Source: Exophiala sp. HKRS030 (taxonomy: Eukaryota; Ascomycota; Eurotiomycetes; Chaetothyriales; Herpotrichiellaceae). Taken from it: a DNA stretch of 64,000 nt. Location of the stretch: contig JAHWDD010000007.1 of the NCBI GenBank assembly GCA_023897205.1, forward strand, positions 682,001 through 746,000, written 5' to 3'. Below the pieces are notes generated by a model. It searched no databases. It saw only the letters and a program-made list of their open reading frames with translations, and was not told the origin of the DNA. This document shows, one piece after another, positions 44,439-55,441 of this stretch (positions are counted from its first letter, which is position 1; every line of letters starts with the position of its first letter). The position numbers and the translations under genes were made by a program.

Positions 44439-45696
44439 ATGGCGCATCATCACATGAATCCTGAGCAGGAGCTTGAGCAGCGCAACCGCCTGCCGACTCT
44501 GATGGAGGTTTTGGGGAGAAGGACATTGGCTCCTGTGGACTTGTTCTCATTCTACATCTACATGCGCGACCAACAGCGCTCAGTTGACTACCTTGATTTT
44601 TGGTATGATCAAAATCGATTCCAGTAGTCTGAGCGATTGACTGACTATACTTCAGGCTCGATGTCTCACAACATATGTCTCTTTGTAGGCACTACGTTCG
44701 AGAGTTGCGGCGGTCAATGCTCGTAGACACGCCTGAGATGGAAAAAGCCACAAGCAAAAGGTCTTCTGCCCTTCTGGGAGATTTCGATCTCGGCGAGGGC
44801 ATGGATACAAGAAAGAGCGGGCAAGAGTCTAGGGTGTCGGCGATCTTGCGAGGAGATAATGGAACTCGCAACAAGCCGACGAGCAGAGGCAGAGGAAACT
44901 CTTATGACCATTCGCCGGCCCATAGCATGGGTTCATCACACTCAAGGAATTACAGCCGGCCATCTGCAGATCGACCATCTCCATCCGAGCAATTGCCCCA
45001 GCCTAGCTATTCGACCCCAGAAGTCCGTACAGACTCGAATTCGCCCGGCCATAGTGTCGCTAGGGCCGACATCAAAGCCAGTGCGGAGAAGATCTTGTAC
45101 ACATTCGTACTCCCTGGGTCAGAAAGAGAGATTGTCCTGCCAGATACAATGCTGAACAAGATCATACGCGCTATTGAGGAAGAAGGCCGTGATGATCCCG
45201 AAGTATTCGACGATGCGAAGGATTATGTCTTCCAGGCCATGGAAAGAGATGCCTTCCCTGGTTTCCTGCAGGCTAAGGCCCTAGGGAATCTTGTGCCATT
45301 GAGTGTATTGATCAGACTCATTATCGGTCTCTCCAGTCTAATGGCTGGCTTCTGGGGCGGTTTTTACATGATCCTCAGAAACATCTCGCGAAGTACGAGG
45401 TGTTGGGTAAGAAATCACTATCCAGACATTTGCCTCTCACCGCTGACATTCGTTTTTAGCTTATTCTGCCATTCGTCATCGGATCTTATTTCCTTGTGTC
45501 GTATCAGTACAAACTTGATATTATCACAGCATACTTGGGCTTCTCAGAATATACGTGGATGAACTGGTCAAGGGTTAGGGAACCTTTTGTCAGAAGGCTC
45601 CTCTTGACACGAGCCACCATGGCGTTCTTTATGTTCGCTGCTGTAGCTGTGGGACTAAGTGTGCTGTTCATATTCGTGCCTGGGACGAATTTCTGA
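44439..45696 (+). CDS. RAX1: RAX1-like protein with RGS domain and C-terminal membrane segments
   Basis: Three exons: 44439-44602, 44689-45406 and 45460-45696, with introns of 86 and 53 bp (372 aa). The RGS-like domain is split: its first helices LPTLMEVLGRRTLAPVDLFS and YLDFWHYVRELRRSM lie before a Ser/Arg/Pro-rich insertion of about 90 residues, and the rest (KILYTFVLPGSEREIVLP, DAKDYVFQAMERDAFPGFL) lies after it. Three membrane segments follow (SVLIRLIIGLSSLMAGFW, LPFVIGSYFLV, AFFMFAAVAVGLSVLFIFV). This architecture matches yeast Rax1, which marks bud sites and division remnants, and similar membrane RGS proteins of moulds. Whether it regulates a G-alpha subunit cannot be read here. Confidence 0.85.
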
Positions 45697-46500
45697 GCCG
45701 GCAGCACGCTTGGCCGATGCACCGGGTTATGCGAACAACGAGTTACGTCAAGGTCTCTTTTGGGCGTTATGGATATCGGGACCTTTGAGCAATGGGGAAT
45801 AGCAGGCCAGGAATCTTGTACACAGTCGGTATACGTTGTTGATCTTGAAGCGCGGCGTTGAACACAATCCCAGTTCAGGCAGCGCACGGAAAGATTTTCT
45901 TTTCTTTCGAAAGATAGTTAGCAAGTCCTTGCCTAGTGGGCAAGACTAAAAGGGATGTTTCGGTTTGATGAGGGTGAATTGGAGCTTGAATACATATCTG
46001 CTTTTATACTTCTTTAGCTTCTGATCCACGAGCAAGCTGGAACGATGCTCAAAACTACCTCATACCAGATCAATGATTCACCAAACAACAGGAGATTCTA
46101 GGAACTTTTGCCATAACAACATCTGTCTCTATGGGCATTATTATTTGGAAAGAAAAACCGTCTACCCAGAGGCGTTGCCCATACCCTGAGTCTGGCCTCC
46201 TTGTTTGTCAGCTTGTGGTGGATGAGATGTCCTCGGTCTCGTGAATGCAATTATCTCACTCCATTGGAAGGAAGTCGGCATGATGAACACGAGAGGGAAA
46301 AAAGCGCCCTGACCTCGAGGATAAAAGAATCGTCATGTCATAAATTCGTCTCTATGGGCGGGGTTGATGCTTTATCAAAAAGATAATTCATGTTCGTCAA
46401 AGGTGGATCTTGCACGGTGGTGTTTTTGTTGTCATGCCTCGTGTGTTCATGATCCTCTGGTCATCATATGGAGTACAACGCAGGTCAACATCATTCTTTT
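45697..46500. other. Convergent intergenic region
   Basis: It lies between the 3' ends of the RAX1-like gene and CSN7. No gene is seen. A one-mismatch motif TATGGAGTA occurs near 46468. Confidence 0.5.
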
Positions 46501-47515
46501 TCATCCAGTCTCCCATTTTTGACCGCGACCTCGATTTCTCTTTGCTCCTCTAGAGCTTCCTCCGCCGTGCCCTCCCCGAGAGCTGGTGCCGCTGCTAACG
46601 TCGCCAATGCCTTCGTCGAGGTCCATCTGTCCGTCGTCGTCGCTGACGTCGTCGCCCTCTCCTTCCATCTGAGCGTCGAGGTCTCGTTTGCTGGGTAGCC
46701 GCCCTGCGGCACGAAGCTGTGCGTGGTTGATGTTGGCAATGGCGGGTTTCGTAGACAAGACCGCGGCGTCAACGGCGGCCTGTCTCCTCCGCTCGATGGT
46801 GTGGCGCTGGATCGCCTCGTTCCGCATAGAAGTGATTTGGGTGTCCAATTCGCCGATCATGGATGTGCAGCGGGATTCCCAGACTTGCAGGATCTGGAGG
46901 AGCGCAGGCAGGGATTGAGGCCGCAAGTCTCGCAGTGGCGCGACGGACGTGACGTTGACTGACGGTGGGTTGGACGTCGGGGAGAGCCGTGCCGTGAGAA
47001 GGCCTGCGTAGATGGACTGCGTCACGAGCGACTCTAGGCTGGCGGTGTCGGGCAGGACGAGGGATTGGAGCAGGGATTGGTAGGTGAGGGTGTTCGTCGT
47101 CGTCGTGCTGCTTGGTGCAAAAGGCGAAGAGAGCGTGAGGAGGCTGAGTTGACGGAGTTTGAAGATTTGAGAGTCATCGAGAGATGGCAAGTTTGGTGTC
47201 GCTGTTCACAGGTCAGTCGGTTCGCTCGACTAGGTCTAAGGTCTAGTCGGATGAGAGGGTGTACGTACCTTTGTATTCTTCGTAAGTGCCCCAGCTGAAG
47301 ATCTCGAGAAGGGTCAGCCATGATTCCAAGTCGGTGCCTCGAAGACTCTGGCAAGCTGTTGTCTGGAGGAGCTCGGTGAAGACGTATGTTCCTGGAGCGG
47401 ATATGGCAGATTTGATCAATTCAGCGACGAAGCGTGAGGATGGGCTCTTTGTGGTGTTTGCGAGATGGACAAAGGGCTGAAGGGATGCTAGAGCCTTCGT
47501 TTGAGATTGATCCAT
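46501..47515 (-). CDS. CSN7: COP9 signalosome subunit 7 (PCI domain)
   Basis: Two exons: 47515-47269 and 47201-46501, with a 67-bp intron (315 aa). The protein reads as the CSN7/eIF3m type of PCI protein. An N-terminal helical repeat part (ALASLQPFVHLANTTKSPS, TYVFTELLQT) is joined at EEYKATPNLPSL to the winged-helix part with IFKLRQLSLLTLSS and SLVTQSIYAGLL. CSN7 is a scaffold subunit of the COP9 complex, which removes NEDD8 from cullin ligases and controls development in moulds. The C-terminal ~70 residues are acidic, then Gly/Arg/Ser-rich. The open frame reaches 29 codons upstream of the start used here; I chose MDQSQTKALASL because it begins at the conserved region. Confidence 0.85.
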
Positions 47516-48479
47516 ATTGACGGTCGAAACGAGGGAATGAACGATATGGTTGTTCACGAGCTCGTCGCGGGGAGAATACGTGGGTGTGGACTCAGATGTC
47601 AAGTCGATGATGTCTATGGGGTACGGACTACAGTGGCAGCCTTATTGATCTTGGCAGATCAGTCATTAGTGCGGCACAAGGCTGTGTGAGGACATCAGGC
47701 GATAGGTTTCGGGGGGTCGCGGCCAAACGGTTACTAGGCCGCAGGTTACCGGCAAAGGCCATGTTTTGTGCCTGGAAGTGCTGTACCTGGTATGAGGCAC
47801 GCGTACTTTGTTTGATTGCATCCAATGCGTAGATATTGCTCTCTCTCTCATTCTGAAATGGTTCATGTAAGCACAGCTTCAACTGCACGAGTAATCTTAA
47901 TACTTTACGACCATTGTTGACGTGGTCTGACCTGTCTCACGTGATTGCTTTATTGACGAGGCTGTCAGATGAGGTCTTTGGGGGTGCATTCAATATTACT
48001 CCGTACTCGGTACAGACACCTAATCAAATCATCCTTCGGCGCTCTCGGTGGGTTTCTAGGCGTGGCTTTTGCTCGACAGCCCCCCTTGTTTTTGCAACTA
48101 GTTCGAACACGCGCATCCTTGTTTCTAAGCAGAGCCACCCAAGAAAACTACTATACATAGTGATCGATCTTCAGGCCCAGGGATCCGACTGCGCAATCCC
48201 CCGTCTCACCAGTTCTACCCTCGTTTCGCAATTGTCCCTCTTCCACCATCACACTGTTCCAGCAACCTCCTGGGTTTCAGCTCGATTCCCTTAGCGACTC
48301 GTGCTTTTACACTCTTTGAATACCTTCAGCATTTCCTTCCGATTCTCGTGTCCGAAGCACAGAATTTCCTCCGCCAGTCTGTGTCGCAACAAAACGAGGC
48401 CGTACAAACGATGAATTTCTAATCCTCACGATCGTCCCACTATATTTTGGCTACCCTACATAACGAATCACCATTAGCA
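47516..48479. other. Divergent promoter region between CSN7 and the Cu-ATPase gene
   Basis: TACTCCGTA lies at 47997-48005, roughly midway. The last ~250 bases before the ATPase are C/T-rich. Open frames here start from non-ATG codons and look random. Confidence 0.5.
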
Positions 48480-51400
48480 ATGACTGTTGCCGAAGGAAGT
48501 GGCCAGGTGCCGCTTCCACACACCAAGCCTGCGCATTATGCGACAACTACATTGAAAGTGGACGGCATGACTTGTGGCGCCTGTACATCCGCAGTCGAAT
48601 CCGGCTTCAAGGGTGTCGATGGCGCCGGTGCTGTGTCGGTCAGTCTCATGATGGGAAGAGCAGTGATACACCATGACCCTGCAATTCTCCCAGCAGAGAA
48701 GCTTGCAGAAATCATCGAAGATCGTGGCTTCGACGCCGAGGTTCTCACCACCGACATGCCTCAACCGACGAAAATTTCTGTTGATGAGAATGCCACACGT
48801 CTCACCACTACCACGTTGTCTGTGGAGGGAATGACATGCGGCGCTTGCACTTCTGCGGTGGAGGCCGGGTTCAAGGATGTCCCGGGCGTCAAGAGCATGA
48901 GCATTTCACTTCTTGCAGGGCGTGCAATAGTACAACATGATGCGAGCATCATCGAGGCCAGCGCTTTGGCTGAGATCGTCGAAGACTGCGGATTCGACGC
49001 CAAGGTATTGGATTCAAAAGTACAAGAACCCAAACCTATACTCCACCTGTCCACAAAGGAGCAATCGCCGGCTACATGGACTACAACGGTTGCCATCGAA
49101 GGAATGACCTGCGGAGCGTGTACCTCCTCGGTGGAGGGGGCATTCAAGGACGTGCCAGGCTTGGTCCGTTTTAACATCAGTCTCCTCGCAGAACGAGCAA
49201 TGATTTGTCACGAGCCGGAGATTTTGCCCGCAGAGAAGATTGTCGAAATGATCGAGGACGCAGGATTTGACGCCAAGGTTGTAACTACAAGTGCCGATGC
49301 CGCTGCTCAAGGCAGTTCGTCGCTCACACAACAACTTAAAATATACGGTTTGGCCGATGGCGCGGCTGCTACTCAACTTGAAGACGAGATCAGATCAAAA
49401 TCCGGCGTCCAGAGCGCTGTCATTAGCCTGTCGACTTCACGTGCTAATATTTCATATGATCCTTCAGTTATCGGTCTCAGGGCACTTGTGAGCATCATTG
49501 AGGCCGCTGGCTACAACGCCTTGGTGGCTGATACCGAGGACAACAATGCCCAGATCGAATCACTCGCGAAGACAAAAGAGATCATGGAGTGGCGACGCGC
49601 TTTCTTGACGTCTCTGGGGTTTGCTATTCCGGTCCTCTTCATCAGCATGATCCTGCCAATGTGTTTTCCAGCCTACAATTTCGGCGCTTTCCAACTAATA
49701 CCCGGTCTCTTTTTGGGCGATATTATCTGCTGCGGATTGACAATTCCGGTCCAGTTTGGCATCGGGAAGCGATTCTACGTCTCAGCATTCAAAAGTTTAA
49801 AACATAAATCCCCGACCATGGACGTCCTGGTGGTCCTCGGTACATCGGCGGCATTCTTCTTCAGTTGTTTCGCCATCATTGTTGCCATCTTGTTCCCACC
49901 TCATAATAACCCTGGAACGGTCTTCGACACAAGCACTATGCTGATCACATTTATCACTTTGGGCAGGTGGCTAGAAAACCGAGCAAAGGGTCAGACGTCT
50001 AAAGCGTTGTCGAACCTTATGTCGCTTGCCCCGAGTATGGCAACAATCTATGAAGATCCGTTGTATGCAGAGAAGCTCGCAGGATCCTGGACCGCTCCCT
50101 CATCACCCGTTCTAGAAAAGGTTCCGACGAATGATTTCAACAAGACCCCTGCTCCAGCTACCGGCCCTGCCGCAGTCGAAAAGGTTATTCCGACGGAATT
50201 GCTTGAGGTCGGAGACGTCGTCATCTTACGCCCTGGTGACAAGGTCCCTGCAGATGGGACAGTCACTCGTGGCGAAAGCTTCGTTGACGAAAGCATGGTT
50301 ACGGGCGAGGCTATGCCCATCTTCAAAAAGAAGAACAGCGTTCTCATCGCCGGGACTGTCAATGGTGCAGGCAAGATCGACTTCAAAGTCACCCGTGCCG
50401 GTAAAGACACACAGCTGAGTCAAATTGTGAATCTCGTACAAGAAGCACAAACAAGTCGAGCTCCAATTCAACGTATGGCAGATCTTGTGGCGGGTTATTT
50501 CGTTCCGGTCATTATCCTCCTTGGGTTGATCACTTTCGTTGGGTGGATGGTTCTTAGCCATACCTTATCGAACCCGCCCAAAATCTTTGTCGACAGCCAA
50601 AGCGGTGGAAAATTCATGGTGTGCTTAAAGCTTTGCATTTCTGTCATTGTTTTTGCCTGCCCATGTGCTTTGGGGCTTGCGACTCCGACAGCTGTCATGG
50701 TAGGAACAGGTGCAGCATCACAACAGGGAATTCTTGTCAAGGGCGGTGCCGCCCTTGAGACTGCCACCCGAATCACACATATCATTCTTGACAAAACCGG
50801 TACTCTGACTTTCGGCAAGCTCAAAGTGGCCGAAAGACACATCGAATCGCTCTGGACGTCCAACGAGTGGAGGATCAAGCTTTGGTGGACACTGGTTGGA
50901 TTGGCTGAGTCCGGGTCTGAGCATCCGATTGCCAGATCCATCCTCGCAGAAGCACGAGAACAGCTCGCTCTTGGACCAGAAGATACGTTTCCTGGACAAG
51001 TTGGCACTTTTGGCGTTACAGTTGGCCAGGGTGTCTCTGCAATCATCGAGGTCTCGACTCCTGGTGAACAGAGCCAGTACAAGATTTACGTGGGCAACGC
51101 AACTTTCCTGCACAACAAAAAGATCGAAATCCCGTTCGAGGTCGAAGAAGCCGTCAATACAGCCATGTCACCTACAACTCGGACAAAGTCAAAGACTGGT
51201 ATCACAACGACATATGTGGCCATCAATGGCAAATTCGCCGGCACACTTGGGCTCTCGGATACTTTAAAACCCACTGCGCCTGCAGCCATCGCGGCTCTGC
51301 ATAAGATGGGTATCAGCACGTCTCTGGTGACTGGTGACACCTATAACACTGCTCTGTCCATCGCGGAACTTGTGGGCATTCCTAAAGACGCTATCCGGGC

Positions 51401-52025
51401 AGCTGTTTCACCCGGTGAGAAGCAATCCATCGTGGCTGAACTACAAGCTCAAGGAGAGGTTGTTGCCATGGTCGGTGATGGTATCAACGATTCCCCTGCG
51501 CTTGCCACGGCAGATGTAGGCGTCGGTCTTGTCTCCGGCAGTGATATTGCTGTCGAGGCGGCCGACGTTGTCGTCATGCGTTCAGATGATATGCTTAATG
51601 TTCCCGCGGCTCTACACCTCTGCCGGGTCATCTTCCGTCGCATTAAGATGAACCTTATCTGGGCATGCGCATACAACGTCATTGGTCTTCCGTTCGCAAT
51701 GGGTATCTTCCTCCCTCTTGGATATCACATGCCTCCATTGATGAGCGCTACTGCAATGATATTTAGCAGCATCAGCGTCACCCTTAGTAGTCTAGCTCTC
51801 AGATGGGCTGGACGACCGAAGTGGTTGACGATTGAGCATTTGGAGATGGAACGGAGCAATATCATTGTTCCAGTTATCGGGCGGCGATCCAAACCAAATG
51901 TGGTGGGTAGATTTGTCGATGCAGTAAGCGGAATGTTTGACGGATCAATCGTCAAGAGAAGAAGAGAAGAGAAGGATAGAGGAAGCTATGTTCCGCTCAG
52001 GAATGTTGATGTTGAGGCGGTATAA
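48480..52025 (+). CDS. CCC2: Copper-transporting P1B-type ATPase (CCC2/ATP7 type)
   Basis: One exon of 1181 aa from the ATG at 48480; the open frame extends slightly upstream but without an ATG. Three N-terminal heavy-metal domains each carry GMTCGACTS with the copper-binding CxxC (first Cys at about residues 32, 120 and 211). A fourth domain-like block (about 281-350) has lost the CxxC. The ATPase core shows TGEAMP (~608), the membrane copper site CPC (Cys727), the phosphorylated Asp771 in DKTGTLT, SEHPIA and GDGIND (~1000). Such pumps load copper into the trans-Golgi lumen for secreted oxidases such as Fet3; related CrpA-type pumps export copper at the plasma membrane. The family is certain. 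The CCC2 role rather than the export role is my preference. Confidence 0.92.
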   Translation: MTVAEGSGQVPLPHTKPAHYATTTLKVDGMTCGACTSAVESGFKGVDGAGAVSVSLMMGRAVIHHDPAILPAEKLAEIIEDRGFDAEVLTTDMPQPTKISVDENATRLTTTTLSVEGMTCGACTSAVEAGFKDVPGVKSMSISLLAGRAIVQHDASIIEASALAEIVEDCGFDAKVLDSKVQEPKPILHLSTKEQSPATWTTTVAIEGMTCGACTSSVEGAFKDVPGLVRFNISLLAERAMICHEPEILPAEKIVEMIEDAGFDAKVVTTSADAAAQGSSSLTQQLKIYGLADGAAATQLEDEIRSKSGVQSAVISLSTSRANISYDPSVIGLRALVSIIEAAGYNALVADTEDNNAQIESLAKTKEIMEWRRAFLTSLGFAIPVLFISMILPMCFPAYNFGAFQLIPGLFLGDIICCGLTIPVQFGIGKRFYVSAFKSLKHKSPTMDVLVVLGTSAAFFFSCFAIIVAILFPPHNNPGTVFDTSTMLITFITLGRWLENRAKGQTSKALSNLMSLAPSMATIYEDPLYAEKLAGSWTAPSSPVLEKVPTNDFNKTPAPATGPAAVEKVIPTELLEVGDVVILRPGDKVPADGTVTRGESFVDESMVTGEAMPIFKKKNSVLIAGTVNGAGKIDFKVTRAGKDTQLSQIVNLVQEAQTSRAPIQRMADLVAGYFVPVIILLGLITFVGWMVLSHTLSNPPKIFVDSQSGGKFMVCLKLCISVIVFACPCALGLATPTAVMVGTGAASQQGILVKGGAALETATRITHIILDKTGTLTFGKLKVAERHIESLWTSNEWRIKLWWTLVGLAESGSEHPIARSILAEAREQLALGPEDTFPGQVGTFGVTVGQGVSAIIEVSTPGEQSQYKIYVGNATFLHNKKIEIPFEVEEAVNTAMSPTTRTKSKTGITTTYVAINGKFAGTLGLSDTLKPTAPAAIAALHKMGISTSLVTGDTYNTALSIAELVGIPKDAIRAAVSPGEKQSIVAELQAQGEVVAMVGDGINDSPALATADVGVGLVSGSDIAVEAADVVVMRSDDMLNVPAALHLCRVIFRRIKMNLIWACAYNVIGLPFAMGIFLPLGYHMPPLMSATAMIFSSISVTLSSLALRWAGRPKWLTIEHLEMERSNIIVPVIGRRSKPNVVGRFVDAVSGMFDGSIVKRRREEKDRGSYVPLRNVDVEAV

Positions 52026-52479
52026 GTTGTACAACAAGCAAACACTGTACGCACGCATCTACAATACAGATTTGGTGGAAGATTTTTCATTTGTGTAATA
52101 CCTTTATATATAGCACGCGTCCTCCGTATACCCCATTCATATCTGGTTGCGTGTTGGACATTCTCGTATCGCAACAAGTACAGAACATATACATACTCCC
52201 TCTATGATGCATGTGCCTACCCTATTTTTCGTTACAGATTAGTAAAAGCCGTCCCACAAGGCTGAACATGGCAAAGTCATAAAGCAGACGGGTGGGTAGA
52301 TGGTACGTGACTCGAAGGGGGAATTGCCTTCCTTTCTAGGTAAGTGTTTTTGGCCCGGGGGGACCTTATCTGTAGTTGACGGAGAACACAGCGTAACTCT
52401 CAAGGGACGTATGTCTGCCCAGTTGATTGGTGATGGTGATCAGAGACGACGACAGTTTTGAAATATCAGAGAACTCACG
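52026..52479. other. Intergenic region
   Basis: It lies between two plus-strand genes. No gene or strong motif is seen. Confidence 0.5.
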
Positions 52480-54183
52480 ATGACGACGGTTCAGGAGGTT
52501 CTTGACTTCAGTGATCTTCCTGATTCATGCCCTTACACCATTTCGAGACTCCTGACCCCTATCGGCGGACCTTCAGCGACGTGGTTGATCCGAGAACACG
52601 ACCGGTACGGTGAGTATCCTCACATATATGCCAAAGTTTGCGAGGCAACGAGACCCGTATCATCATCAGACGGCCAAGAGTCGCCGCCATACAAAGTCAT
52701 CGTTCTCAGCGACTCTGGTTGTGGGACGGATACGACCAACGAAAGTTTCATTCGGCGGGTCTCGTCAAGGTCGAACGAGAATGAAAATGAAAACGAAAAC
52801 GGAAACAAACTCGTCCTTGGGTCTGGAAACAAAGTCGAACCAAGTCACTGGAACATCCACACGTTTCTCCTGTACACGTTGAATCCGGGAGGGCGTATCC
52901 CGTACGTCGTAATCACCAGTCATTGTCACTATGACCACATTTCTGGTATAGCCAAACTTCCACCTACGGGTACTTTGGATGACGACCGCCACCAAGGTCA
53001 GTGTGGGCGGCATGACATTACCACTGCCGCCACTGCCGCCACCACTAACAGCTGCGATGACGAGATTCAACGTCCTCACAGGTCTGATCGTCTTCAGACC
53101 ACGGTCTTGACATCTTCGCTGCACAAAGATTTCGTCACCCCCTACGCGAACCTCCAGGAACACAGTCTGAGTCCGTCGGTCGGCATGCAAGCACCCAAGT
53201 ACAAGATCACTTGGGCCGAAGACATGTCTGAAGCAACGTGGCGATGGACTCCCGACGGGGACTCCAACCCCATGGCCATCGGGACCCGAATCACCTTGAT
53301 CCAGACCCCCGGACACACTCCGGACTCGTTGTCTTGGTACGACGAGGACCTCGCTCTTTTGTCCGTGGGGGACAGTTTCTATCTAAAAGAATCGACCGAG
53401 ACCAGATCGGCGCCTTGGGGTCCTGAACCTCCCATGCCCACCATGTTCGATCTTGAAGGTGACCTGGCGGATTCGTGGACCAGTATCGAGAAACTTCTGC
53501 GTTTCGTCCGAGTCAAGAACGAAGACCTTTGCAGAAACTACAACCACCGTACGACCACTAATGAAGATGAAGACATGCCACGTTACTCCGGAGGATGTGA
53601 GAAGGGTGGTTGCGAGATTACCAGTCGTCATCGGCCCACTTGGTCCTCGTACGTACCTTTTTGGTCGAAGAATCTCACAAGATCTCAACCACCTCAACAG
53701 CCTCTCCTCTTGGGGTTGACCAGTCGGACTGTCGATGATGACTGGGTAGTGGTCGACTGCTATGACCCAACGGGCTCGTCGTCGTCGTCTTCGTCACGAG
53801 CAGCAAGAGCATCAATCCCCAGGGTTAGACTGGCCGCCGCTCACACAACGGTTGGGGCTGACGCCGAAGATGCCATCTTGTCTTTTCGAGAGTTCCTGGC
53901 CCGGATCATCCACGATCAAGTCCCCAAAAGGAGAATGGCAAATGGGTTCAGAGGTGAGGAAAAGTGGTTGTATGACTATGACCTGGAAAAGGAAGAAGAA
54001 GAAGAATTCGACGACGGCAAAGCAAAAGAGGTGCACGGCACCGACGTTGAAACCGAAAAGGATCCATTGAGGTATCTACGACAGTATAGCGTCCTCGCAC
54101 CTGAAAAGGTCATTGAAAAAGGTAGGAAGAAGATCTCGGATCGTTTGCAAATGGACGACGGTACGAGATGGAATAGTCCATAG
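52480..54183 (+). CDS. Metallo-beta-lactamase-fold hydrolase, uncharacterised, with insertions
   Basis: One exon of 567 aa. The metal-binding signature SHCHYDHISG lies near residue 150, and a second ligand block TPGHTPDSLSWYDEDLALLSVGDSF near 270, as in glyoxalase-II-like MBL proteins. Between them is an insertion of about 90 residues, partly low in complexity (TTAATAATTNS). Upstream is a perfect NENENENENGN repeat (about residues 98-110), made by a short tandem DNA repeat. A long Ser-rich and charged C-terminal extension ends in EKEEEEEFDDG. The fold and likely metal hydrolysis are clear. The substrate is not. It is not closely similar to the MBL gene at 9423. Confidence 0.75.
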   Translation: MTTVQEVLDFSDLPDSCPYTISRLLTPIGGPSATWLIREHDRYGEYPHIYAKVCEATRPVSSSDGQESPPYKVIVLSDSGCGTDTTNESFIRRVSSRSNENENENENGNKLVLGSGNKVEPSHWNIHTFLLYTLNPGGRIPYVVITSHCHYDHISGIAKLPPTGTLDDDRHQGQCGRHDITTAATAATTNSCDDEIQRPHRSDRLQTTVLTSSLHKDFVTPYANLQEHSLSPSVGMQAPKYKITWAEDMSEATWRWTPDGDSNPMAIGTRITLIQTPGHTPDSLSWYDEDLALLSVGDSFYLKESTETRSAPWGPEPPMPTMFDLEGDLADSWTSIEKLLRFVRVKNEDLCRNYNHRTTTNEDEDMPRYSGGCEKGGCEITSRHRPTWSSYVPFWSKNLTRSQPPQQPLLLGLTSRTVDDDWVVVDCYDPTGSSSSSSSRAARASIPRVRLAAAHTTVGADAEDAILSFREFLARIIHDQVPKRRMANGFRGEEKWLYDYDLEKEEEEEFDDGKAKEVHGTDVETEKDPLRYLRQYSVLAPEKVIEKGRKKISDRLQMDDGTRWNSP

Positions 54184-54353
54184 TTGCGACCAAAATCATA
54201 CAGCACACGAGCAGTAGTGGTAGTACTTACTACACAACTACACTTGTACTCCCCCCAAAAACTAACGCCCGTCCATGTCGATCCATGTCTATACAACAAG
54301 CGGCATACACATCGTGATGAATTTTTTATTTCGTAAAAGTTCCCCTTTTCTGT

Positions 54354-55441
54354 TCAATCGCTCTCTTCACCGCTCATGTCCACGTTCCCGTCAGGCATGA
54401 GTCCTACCCTTCTCGTATCTGGATTGTTTCCCCGGTCTCGTCTACCCTCTGATTCGTCCGCGTCAGTTTCGCCCTCTTCGTCTTGTTCATCCTGATCTTC
54501 CTCGCCGTCGTTTTCTTCCTCCTCTTCCTCTTCCTCATCCTCCTCCTCCTCCTCCTGCTCGTCGTCTTCGTCGGCCTCCTCCTCCTCTTCTTGCCCTTCG
54601 CCGTGCCCATTCGCCTCGTCCACGGCGTTGGAGCCATTGAGTTGTGCCTCTAGCATACGCTCATCGTCATCTTCGTTCTCGTCCTCGCTCAATCGTCTCG
54701 CTTTCTTGTTGCTGGGTTCACCCCTCTCGGCGGTTTCGACTTCGGCGTCGTCAGTCTGGGCGGCTGCCGCTGGATTTCCCTCTTCGGCAGCGCCCCCGGC
54801 GCTCTCCCGGGCCTTGACTTTGTCACGGTACCCTTTCCTCTTCCCTCTGATGTGTTCCTCGTACGCCTCGAGTTCCCTCTCCAGCCTGCCGCCCAGTCTG
54901 CCGTCTTGCCCGACCGCTCCCAACTCCATGACGCCGCCCATCTCGATCTGTTCCAGAGCCTTGATCACGTCCTGGGGGCTTATCGTCTTCTTGTTCGTCT
55001 GCTCGTTCGCGTGGTGCGCCAGGTACGATATGAAGACCGTGGCCGACTTGGCCAGCGCCAGCGTCGCGTCTTTCTGGATCGACGTGTTGGCCGGCAACAC
55101 GCCTCGGGCGAGCCGTGTCACGAGACTTCGTGGCAGAAGGAGATCCTGCGTGTGGTTAAAAATCGTAGAATGTTAGCGTCTTGCCAGACCTCTTGCTCGT
55201 GACGTTTGAATCTCACAACGCGCCAGGTGACAGAGAGAGTTCACAATGAAAAGGAACATACGTCTATGCTAACTCCGTCATCTTGCTGCTTGTGTCCACC
55301 AGACTGTCGTGACGGTTTGGAATGTGAGGCGGCGGCGGAGGCGGGATGTGCGTGTGTCGTGGAAGCGTTCGATACCATGGAGACATCGCCGTTGGCCTCG
55401 CCGGGCGCCGTGGTTGAGGATGTAGATTTTCGCGGAGCCAT
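54354..55441 (-). CDS. DPB4: Histone-fold protein of the DPB4/POLE3 (CHRAC17) type with acidic tail
   Basis: Two exons: 55441-55262 and 55145-54354, with a 116-bp intron (323 aa). The junction gives SID-DLLLPRSLVTRLARGVLP. With IQKDATLALAKSATVFISYLAH and ISPQDVIKALEQIEM it forms the NF-YB-like histone fold (about residues 60-145). Dpb4 pairs with Dpb3 in DNA polymerase epsilon and with Dls1 in the yeast ISW2 chromatin remodeller. After the fold comes a charged linker and a long, almost pure Glu/Asp tract (about residues 225-280), encoded by repetitive TCC/TTC on the plus strand. The tail is much longer than in yeast Dpb4 (196 aa). The N-terminal 60 residues are Ser/Thr/Ala-rich and probably disordered. 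Confidence 0.82.
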
